Assembly: GCA_027001895.1 (NCBI GenBank)
Contig: JALTLP010000135.1
Location: 1-5,514 of the forward strand
Direction of reading: 5' to 3'
DNA: 5,514 bases
From: Chromatiales bacterium
GTDB lineage: Bacteria; Pseudomonadota; Gammaproteobacteria; UBA6429; Thiohalophilaceae
In this document: piece after piece, positions 1-5,082 of the stretch
Layout: every line of letters starts with the position of its first letter
Numbering within the stretch: the stretch's first letter is position 1
Translations under genes and position numbers: made by a program
Notes under the pieces: generated by a model
What the model was told of the DNA's origin: nothing
Databases searched by the model: none
The model's input: the letters and a program-made list of their open reading frames with translations, nothing else

Positions 1-1380
1 TTTGTCGATTTTAGTAATATCATATAAATCATCGACGCTCATGCCAAAACGAAACGCTTCGGCAACATACCACAGCCGTTCAGGACGAACCGTATGACAT
101 TCCTGTATTAGAATATCTTTAGCATCGTCGGCAGTGACATCCATGACCTCATCGAAACCGTCTTTACCAATTTCCAGACCACGTATGGCTTTTTGCAACG
201 ACTCCTGCTGGGTACGACCAATCGCCATAACCTCACCCACCGATTTCATTTGCGTGGTTAAACGCGAATCAGCAGTCGGGAATTTTTCAAAAGTAAAACG
301 TGGAATTTTTGTTACTACATAATCGATTGTTGGTTCAAACGAGGCTGGCGTAGCACCACCGGTAATATCATTGCTTAATTCGTCCAGCGTGTAACCAACT
401 GCAAGTTTAGCGGCGATTTTAGCAATCGGGAAACCAGTTGCTTTAGATGCCAGAGCCGAAGAACGTGATACCCGTGGGTTCATTTCGATAATGATCATTC
501 GACCATTTTCTGGGTTAATTGCAAACTGTACGTTGGAACCACCGGTATCGACACCAATTTCACGCAATACAGCAACCGAAGCATTACGCATAATCTGGTA
601 TTCTTTGTCGGTTAAGGTTTGTGCCGGTGCGACCGTAATAGAGTCACCGGTATGCACCCCCATCGGGTCAAGGTTTTCTATCGAGCAGATAATGATAACG
701 TTATCGTTACAATCACGTACCACTTCCATTTCATATTCTTTCCAGCCAAGAATAGATTCTTCTATTAATAATTCATTGGTGGGCGAAAGATCCAGACCAC
801 GTTCGCAAATTTCCAGAAATTCTTCTTTGTTATAAGCAATACCGCCACCACTGCCGCCCATGGTAAACGAAGGACGAATAACGGTAGGGAAACCAACCCG
901 CGCCTGCACCTGTAGGGCTTCTTCTATACTATGCGCAACCGCAGCCTGTGGCATGTCCAGGCCAATTTTTTGCATAGCCAAACGAAAACGATCGCGGTCT
1001 TCGGCTTTATCTATCGCATCACGATCGGCGCCTATCATTTCGATACTGTGTTTTTCCAACACCCCTTCACGGTGTAAATCCAGTGCACAGTTCAGTGCTG
1101 TCTGGCCACCCATGGTGGGTAAAATTGCATCCGGCTTTTCTTTTTCTATAATTTTTTCAACAACTTTCCAGTGAATCGGTTCAATGTAAGTTGCATCTGC
1201 CAACTCCGGGTCAGTCATAATGGTTGCAGGGTTCGAGTTAACAAGAATAACCCGATAGCCTTCTTCCTTTAATGCTTTACAAGCTTGTGCACCTGAATAA
1301 TCAAACTCACAGGCCTGACCAATGACAATAGGGCCTGCGCCTATTATTAAAATACTATTTATGTCGGTTCTTTTTGGCAT
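1..1380 (-). CDS. carB: Carbamoyl-phosphate synthase large subunit, N-terminal 460 residues (3' end outside window)
   Basis: This is the synthetase subunit that makes carbamoyl phosphate from bicarbonate, two ATP and ammonia delivered by CarA, in the cytoplasm. The reading frame is open from an ATG at 1380-1378 to the left edge. The protein begins MPKRTDINSILIIGAGPIVI, nearly identical to E. coli CarB. Visible landmarks, in E. coli numbering without offset, are the glycine loop at 14-21, R129, R169, the GGSGGG loop at 175-180, H243, Q285, E299, N301 and R303. These belong to the first ATP-grasp (carboxyphosphate) domain, about residues 1-400. The last 60 visible codons enter the oligomerisation domain. 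The family is about 1070 residues, so some 610 residues lie outside, including the second ATP-grasp half and the allosteric domain. The Shine-Dalgarno match is weak (AGAG at 1388-1385, four bases before ATG). The gene follows carA after 118 bases, unusually loose for subunits of one enzyme. I see no frameshift. Confidence 0.98.
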   Translation of the reverse strand, partial: MPKRTDINSILIIGAGPIVIGQACEFDYSGAQACKALKEEGYRVILVNSNPATIMTDPELADATYIEPIHWKVVEKIIEKEKPDAILPTMGGQTALNCALDLHREGVLEKHSIEMIGADRDAIDKAEDRDRFRLAMQKIGLDMPQAAVAHSIEEALQVQARVGFPTVIRPSFTMGGSGGGIAYNKEEFLEICERGLDLSPTNELLIEESILGWKEYEMEVVRDCNDNVIIICSIENLDPMGVHTGDSITVAPAQTLTDKEYQIMRNASVAVLREIGVDTGGSNVQFAINPENGRMIIIEMNPRVSRSSALASKATGFPIAKIAAKLAVGYTLDELSNDITGGATPASFEPTIDYVVTKIPRFTFEKFPTADSRLTTQMKSVGEVMAIGRTQQESLQKAIRGLEIGKDGFDEVMDVTADDAKDILIQECHTVRPERLWYVAEAFRFGMSVDDLYDITKIDK

Positions 1381-1416
1381 AATTCTCTAATTTATATTTT
1401 AAAATTTAACCTCAAA

Positions 1417-1483
1417 GGAAACGAAGCACACATAGAAAATCAAACGATATGATTAAAATTACTTTTGTGCGTTCGTTACATCC
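1417..1483 (-). other. Nested hairpin in the carA-carB intergenic spacer
   Basis: The 118-base gap between carA and carB contains an imperfect inverted repeat. Plus-strand AACGAAGCACA (1420-1430) pairs with TGTGC (1466-1470) and TTCGTT (1472-1477), giving 11 base pairs with one bulged base at 1471. GGA (1417-1419) can add three pairs with TCC (1481-1483) across a small internal loop. Inside the 35-base apical region a second stem is possible, AATCA (1438-1442) with TGATT (1450-1454). In the carAB transcript this would be a folded element about 35 to 100 bases before the carB start. The base of the stem is not followed by a run of T in the carB direction, so I do not call it a terminator. It could protect or process the messenger, or slow the polymerase between the genes; this is inference. 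Confidence 0.45.
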
Positions 1484-1498
1484 TTCAATGGTTACTAT

Positions 1499-2632
1499 TT
1501 ATTTATTCATTAAATCAATAAACTGATCAAATAACGGCGCAACATCATGCGGGCCGGGACTCGCTTCCGGGTGGCCCTGAAAACTAAACGCAGGAATATC
1601 GTTACGTTTAACACCTTGTAATGAATTATCGAACAAGGAGCGATGTGTTACCGACAAATTATCGGGTAAACAACTTTCATCAACCGCAAAACCATGGTTC
1701 TGACTGGTAATAAAGACGTGTTTTGAATCCACATCCTGCACCGGGTGGTTGGCACCGTGATGGCCAAACTTCATCTTTATTGTTTTTGCACCACTTGCAA
1801 GCGATAACAACTGGTGTCCCAGACAAATACCAAACATAGGAATGTTGGATTTAGCTAATTCCTGAATAGCCTTAATGGCATAATCGCAGGGTTCCGGATC
1901 GCCCGGGCCATTGGATAAAAATATCCCGTCTGGCTTCATCGCCAGCACATCGGCTGCCGGAGTTTGTGCCGGTACCACGGTTACCTTACAACCTCGGTCA
2001 ACCATCATGCGTAAAATATTACGTTTAACACCATAGTCAAAAGCGACCACATTAAAAGTTAAGTCTGTAGAATCGTCTGGCAGTCCCTTTTCCAGGCTCC
2101 AACTGCCCTGCTGCCATTGGTATTGCTTTTTGGTGGTCACTTCTTTTGCCAGATCCATCCCCTTGAGTCCAGGGAACGCTTTGGCAGCTTTTAGCGCGCT
2201 GGCTTCATCAATCGCTTCACCGTTTTTCGCCGCCACGATACAGCCGTTCTGAGCACCTTTTTCGCGTAAAATTCGGGTGAGCTTGCGGGTATCAATACCA
2301 GCAATGGCGACCACCTTATTTTTAACCAGATAATCTGACAGACTGTCCTGCTGGCGCCAGTTACTGGCCAGTAGCGGTACGTCGCGCACGATAAGCCCGG
2401 AAGCAAAAATAGATGAGGACTCTTCATCCTCGGAATTGGTGCCGACATTACCAATATGCGGGTAAGTTAAGGTAACGTGTTGTTTTGCATAAGAAGGATC
2501 GGTAAGAATTTCCTGGTAGCCGGTCATGGCGGTATTAAAAACCACTTCACCAACCGATTCTCCGGGAACGCCAATGGACTCACCATGAAAAACGGTGCCA
2601 TCTTCAAGTACTAACAGGGCTGATTGCCGCAA
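1499..2632 (-). CDS. carA: Carbamoyl-phosphate synthase small (glutaminase) subunit
   Basis: This is the glutamine amidotransferase subunit. It hydrolyses glutamine and channels ammonia to CarB for carbamoyl phosphate synthesis, the shared first step toward UMP and arginine. The N-terminal CPSase small-chain domain spans about residues 1-150. The class I amidotransferase domain spans about 195-375, with nucleophile C270 in FGICLGHQ and H354 and E356 in GHPEASPGPHD, matching the E. coli triad within one residue. LSNGPGDP (oxyanion region) is at about 239-246. The frame opens at a TTG at 2656, but I choose the TTG at 2632-2630. It has GGAGGT at 2642-2637 with ideal spacing, and it gives MRQSALLVLEDG, aligned without gap to E. 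coli MIKSALLVLEDG. The protein is 377 residues against 382 in E. coli. No in-frame ATG fits the conserved N-terminus. It ends with TAA and lies upstream of carB in one presumed transcript. Confidence 0.97.
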   Translation of the reverse strand: MRQSALLVLEDGTVFHGESIGVPGESVGEVVFNTAMTGYQEILTDPSYAKQHVTLTYPHIGNVGTNSEDEESSSIFASGLIVRDVPLLASNWRQQDSLSDYLVKNKVVAIAGIDTRKLTRILREKGAQNGCIVAAKNGEAIDEASALKAAKAFPGLKGMDLAKEVTTKKQYQWQQGSWSLEKGLPDDSTDLTFNVVAFDYGVKRNILRMMVDRGCKVTVVPAQTPAADVLAMKPDGIFLSNGPGDPEPCDYAIKAIQELAKSNIPMFGICLGHQLLSLASGAKTIKMKFGHHGANHPVQDVDSKHVFITSQNHGFAVDESCLPDNLSVTHRSLFDNSLQGVKRNDIPAFSFQGHPEASPGPHDVAPLFDQFIDLMNK

Positions 2633-2633
2633 T

Positions 2634-2686
2634 GAAACCTCCGCGTAGATGCACAAAACGGGAGTGCCCCTGGTTGAGGAGGTCTC
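2634..2686 (-). promoter_or_regulatory. Candidate RNA switch or pseudoknot sequestering the carA ribosome-binding site
   Basis: GAGACCTCC (2686-2678, minus strand) can pair with GGAGGTTTC (2642-2634) over nine contiguous pairs, including one G-U. This covers the whole carA Shine-Dalgarno motif. The first three bases, GAG, are also the inner end of the 8-bp leader stem at 2691-2684. The two pairings therefore either compete or, with loop bases only (ACCTCC with GGAGGT, six perfect pairs), form an H-type pseudoknot over the ribosome-binding site. What is seen is the complementarity. Control by a ligand, protein or translation is inference. I do not recognise a known riboswitch class, and no ATG-initiated leader peptide is visible in the leader. 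Confidence 0.45.
2637..2642 (-). promoter_or_regulatory. carA ribosome-binding site deciding a TTG start
   Basis: GGAGGT (minus strand) lies four bases before the TTG at 2632-2630, or five if counted from GGAGG. This strong Shine-Dalgarno sequence decides between two in-frame TTG codons, because the other (2656-2654) has no such motif nearby. The same bases are complementary to ACCTCC at 2683-2678 in the leader hairpin loop, so access to the site may be controlled. Confidence 0.85.
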
Positions 2687-2691
2687 CCGTT
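2657..2691 (-). terminator. Terminator-like (attenuator) hairpin in the carA leader
   Basis: In the carA direction, AACGGGAG (2691-2684) and CTCCCGTT (2664-2657) form a perfect 8-bp stem with four consecutive GC pairs. The 19-base loop may fold further: CCTC 2679-2676 with GGGG 2670-2667, one G-U pair, loop AACCA. The 3' arm runs directly into TTTT then G, a short T run (2658-2655). The hairpin lies between the predicted promoter and the carA start, not at a gene end. It therefore looks like an attenuator or a folded 5' leader element rather than the terminator of the upstream receptor gene. Four T are few for efficient intrinsic termination, so the role could be purely structural. Confidence 0.6.
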
Positions 2692-2738
2692 ATATTAAGA
2701 ATTCAATGTGGCCGAGATTTATGGTTTCGACCGAAAGG

Positions 2739-2767
2739 ATTGTACTTTAAGAGGCGGTTTGTTTCCA
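2739..2767 (-). promoter_or_regulatory. Predicted sigma70 promoter for carAB
   Basis: On the minus strand, TGGAAA (2767-2762, four of six matches to TTGACA) is followed after exactly 17 bases by TACAAT (2744-2739, five of six matches to TATAAT). Transcription would begin near 2732, in the stretch CCTTTCGG, giving a leader of about 100 bases before the carA TTG. A short dyad, TTTCG-AC-CGAAA on the plus strand (2725-2736), lies across the predicted start site and could be an operator. The promoter sits about 50 bases past the receptor gene stop, so carAB probably has its own transcription unit. Confidence 0.6.
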
Positions 2768-2775
2768 GTGTGCCG

Positions 2776-2792
2776 AGCAATTTATTAGCAAT
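2776..2792 (-). repeat. Direct repeat upstream of the carAB -35 box
   Basis: ATTGCT occurs twice on the minus strand (2792-2787 and 2781-2776), separated by AATAA, a period of 11 bases or about one helical turn. The copies end about nine bases upstream of the predicted -35 box. The spacing suits an activator or repressor binding one face of the DNA. A 6-base repeat in AT-rich DNA can also arise by chance. Confidence 0.25.
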
Positions 2793-2796
2793 ACTG

Positions 2797-2815
2797 CCCG
2801 GCTACCCCGGCCAGG
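2797..2815 (-). other. GC-rich hairpin directly after the receptor gene stop
   Basis: In the minus-strand transcript CCUGGC (2815-2810) can pair with GCCGGG (2802-2797) around a 7-base loop, with one U-G pair. It begins one base after the TAG stop of the receptor gene. No T run follows, so it does not look like an intrinsic terminator. It may stabilise the 3' end of the receptor messenger, and I see no better terminator before the carA promoter. Confidence 0.35.
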
Positions 2816-2816
2816 G

Positions 2817-4850
2817 CTAGATTTGATATTGAACACCTAAATCAACGCTTATACCGTCTTCAGGGATACCGCCTTCCTGATCAACCAGAGAGGGCAGATA
2901 ATTTTGCCTGTCCAGTGCATTGCGGACATTTAAAAACAATTTGAGTTTTTCCTGAAGCGATTTTGTAACATTGATATCCAGTCGCCAGTAGTCTTTTAAT
3001 TTGGCTGCGGTCGTCTGGGTTGTTTCGTATGCACCGAGATGAGCCCGGTTATTGACATAAGTCGACCAGCCATCACTAAACTGGTAACCAATACCGAGGT
3101 TTAAAATGGTTTTGGGGAAAGCCTTGTACTCTGCATTATTGGTTAAATCTTTGCTTTTTACATAGGAGACACTCGATTCAACTAACAAGCGTTTAAACCG
3201 GCTGGTATAGGAAAGCTCCAGGCCATCTGACTCACTTCTGGAAATATTGGTATATTGCCCGGCAATATTTGAAATACCGTTTTTTAAATCGGTATGAAAA
3301 AGCACCACTTCAAATTTAGATTTTTTACTCTGGCGTAGATAAACCAGCTCGTAGGTATCGAGTTCTTCCGGCTGAATATTTGGGTCACCGGCTATAAAAG
3401 GTGTGCCCCCAACTTCAACCGCAGTGGGTGCCCGAAAAGATGCGCCATACAACAGCTTAAGTGCAGCCTGTTTATCCAGCATATAAATAACACCCAGTCG
3501 GGGCGTAAATTGTGTTCCAAAATCACTGTAGTCATCAAGGCGAAAACCGTAGCGATATATCCAGTTACTATTATCAAGATGTGTTTTACCATCGGCAAAG
3601 AAACTGTTAATCGTTCGTGTGACACCGACAAAAGGCAGGTCTGCATCAACAAAGGTGGTCGAAGAATTAAAAATTACACGGTGTTGTTCCTTTATAATAT
3701 CCTTACGACGAGCCAACGCGGTAGTGAGTTCTGTATTACCCGCAAAATTTTTATCCCGATAAACCAGTTGCGCTTCCTGACGTGTTTCCTTGCCGTTTAT
3801 CCTGATGTCTCTGGTTGAATTAACCGGCCTTTCGTAAAGCTTGTTTTGTACCCAGCTATAAACTTGCAAGCTAAAATCTTTATTGTTACTGATTTTATAC
3901 TTAACATCCCCTTTTAACATTAGCAGATCGCCGTCTACACTCGAAACATCATTGTTTGGTAACGAACCATTACCGCCTTCACCCTGAAAATTATTTGAAT
4001 CATTATCGTCATAATAAAAACCAATCTTGTACGACCAGTTTGCTGATGGATTTGACAGAAACTTTGCAACAAAGGTAGTGGACTGGTAGTTGTATTCGCG
4101 TTCACCGCTACCGGTTGAGGTTGTGTATTTAATATCCTGGTCCGGTTGGCCGCTTGATGCCAGTGAAAGATTAAGTCGAGACTTAGAACCCAGTTTATGG
4201 CTACCATTATAACCGGCCGAATAAAAACCATTGCTGGCGAGTCGTGCGATGACATCTTGTTGGTTGGTATCCGACTCAAACGACTTTAAAGCCACAACTC
4301 CATGAAAAGCATCCGCACCATATAAAGCCGAACCTGGGCCGCGTGTTACTTCAATACTGTCAAGAGTATTTAATTGTATATTGGGTCTGTCCACATTGGC
4401 CGTTCCCAGATTAAAAGTATTAACAGAAACACCATCCCATAAAGTAGCAATTCCCCGCGCATCTGATATTGCATATCCTCTTATCCTCACTGAATCCTGT
4501 GCCAGAAAATTAGGTAACGAAACGACCGATGGCAGATGTTGGTAGGCATCATTAAGTCGCCGCGCCCCTCGCTTTTCCCAGTCTTTTTTATTAATAACAC
4601 TTACCGTGGATGCCACATCCAGGCTTTGTTCAGAAAAATAAGAAGTCGATGTAATGGGTGTTTTGAATAGCTCTTCAAGGGATAGCGTTAACAGCATTTC
4701 GGTACTGCTGGCTATCGTGTTTTTTTCAGGGTTAACAGTGCGTTTTGCAGCCGACTCTGCAGCCTTAATATTACCGGGCAGCAATACAACTAAAACAACC
4801 AGGATAAGGGGATATATTCTCTGTACACCAGGACGTAAGTTGAAAACCAT
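2817..4850 (-). CDS. TonB-dependent outer-membrane receptor, ligand unknown
   Basis: This is an outer-membrane beta-barrel receptor expected to import a ligand using TonB-ExbB-ExbD energy. Residues count from the ATG at 4850-4848. An upstream in-frame ATG at 4865 has no Shine-Dalgarno, whereas this one has GGAA nine bases ahead and gives a cleaner signal peptide (R-containing start, hydrophobic YPLILVVLVVLLPG, cleavage near IKA-AES at about residue 31). The plug domain covers about 80-190: STVSVI (81-86), VRIRGY (121-126), LWDGVSVN and RGPGSALYG (170-178), the usual end-of-plug signature. The barrel follows, with GASFRAPT (469-476), DPNIQPEELDTYEL (from 489) and LNVRNALDRQNY near the C-terminus. 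Its 677 residues are normal for the family. Ahead of the plug is LSLEELFKTPITSTS (56-70), a motif common in receptors of unknown ligand, and I see no clear classical TonB box. The last residue is Ile rather than the usual aromatic. Nothing identifies the substrate (siderophore, vitamin, sugar or peptide). Confidence 0.93.
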   Translation of the reverse strand: MVFNLRPGVQRIYPLILVVLVVLLPGNIKAAESAAKRTVNPEKNTIASSTEMLLTLSLEELFKTPITSTSYFSEQSLDVASTVSVINKKDWEKRGARRLNDAYQHLPSVVSLPNFLAQDSVRIRGYAISDARGIATLWDGVSVNTFNLGTANVDRPNIQLNTLDSIEVTRGPGSALYGADAFHGVVALKSFESDTNQQDVIARLASNGFYSAGYNGSHKLGSKSRLNLSLASSGQPDQDIKYTTSTGSGEREYNYQSTTFVAKFLSNPSANWSYKIGFYYDDNDSNNFQGEGGNGSLPNNDVSSVDGDLLMLKGDVKYKISNNKDFSLQVYSWVQNKLYERPVNSTRDIRINGKETRQEAQLVYRDKNFAGNTELTTALARRKDIIKEQHRVIFNSSTTFVDADLPFVGVTRTINSFFADGKTHLDNSNWIYRYGFRLDDYSDFGTQFTPRLGVIYMLDKQAALKLLYGASFRAPTAVEVGGTPFIAGDPNIQPEELDTYELVYLRQSKKSKFEVVLFHTDLKNGISNIAGQYTNISRSESDGLELSYTSRFKRLLVESSVSYVKSKDLTNNAEYKAFPKTILNLGIGYQFSDGWSTYVNNRAHLGAYETTQTTAAKLKDYWRLDINVTKSLQEKLKLFLNVRNALDRQNYLPSLVDQEGGIPEDGISVDLGVQYQI

Positions 4851-5082
4851 GCGGACACATTCCATTTGTTTTAATATATTGGTTTGAAGTATCGATCCGG
4901 CTGTAAAAAGTTAACTACACACCAAATTACCCGCTATATTTTTTATAAGCAAAAAATATAGTAAACAAATTAGTAAAAATCAAAGCAGCATGCTATAAAT
5001 ATTCAGATAATTCATATATTTAACTGCCAAACAATATAAACTGGTAACAATAATGCAGCTAAGTCTACTATAACCCGCTGAT
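4851..5082. promoter_or_regulatory. AT-rich divergent intergenic region between the receptor and YfiR-domain genes
   Basis: These 232 bases separate two genes facing away from each other and must hold both promoters. The stretch is clearly more AT-rich than the genes. Several -10-like hexamers occur (TATAAA at 4994-4999 and 5035-5040 on the plus strand; TATAAA at 4947-4942 on the minus), but none has a convincing -35 partner, so I assign no promoter. It also contains the inverted repeat at 4934-4961 and the 8-base palindrome AGCATGCT at 4987-4994. Short open frames here look like chance products, and I see no RNA gene. Confidence 0.6.
4934..4961. repeat. Perfect 11-bp AT-rich inverted repeat
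   Basis: CTATATTTTTT (4934-4944) and AAAAAATATAG (4951-4961) are exact reverse complements separated by the 6-base spacer ATAAGC. The repeat lies about 85 bases upstream of the receptor start and about 120 bases upstream of the YfiR-domain gene, a suitable place for an operator shared by both. In RNA it would be a weak all-AU hairpin apart from the terminal C-G pair. A bidirectional terminator is unlikely because the stem is not GC-rich and transcription diverges here. Confidence 0.6.

Noticed and set aside
134..1174. Plus-strand open frames of 62 to 114 codons opposite carB (134-322, 491-835, 860-1174).
   Set aside because: They lie antisense to strongly conserved carB codons, have no recognisable domain, and are explained by the codon bias of the real gene.
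1417..1483. Intrinsic terminator between carA and carB.
   Set aside because: The stem is not followed by a T run in the carB direction, and a terminator there would cut off the partner subunit.
2191..2454. Minus-strand 87-codon frame inside carA.
   Set aside because: It is an out-of-frame shadow of carA, whose own frame is conserved throughout.
2688..2708. Possible ArgR box (TGAAT half-site at 2705-2701 minus strand) in the carA leader.
   Set aside because: Only one half-site matches; the other half (AATAT) departs from ATTCA, and the EcoRI-like GAATTC gives chance half-matches.
2632..2820. Plus-strand 62-codon frame across the carA control region.
   Set aside because: It overlaps the carA promoter and leader on the opposite strand, has no ribosome-binding site or domain, and ends at the receptor stop by chance.
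3392..4279. Frames of 86 to 114 codons inside the receptor gene (3392-3652, 3510-3818, 3935-4279).
   Set aside because: All overlap the continuous receptor frame with its expected plug and barrel motifs, and the products look random.
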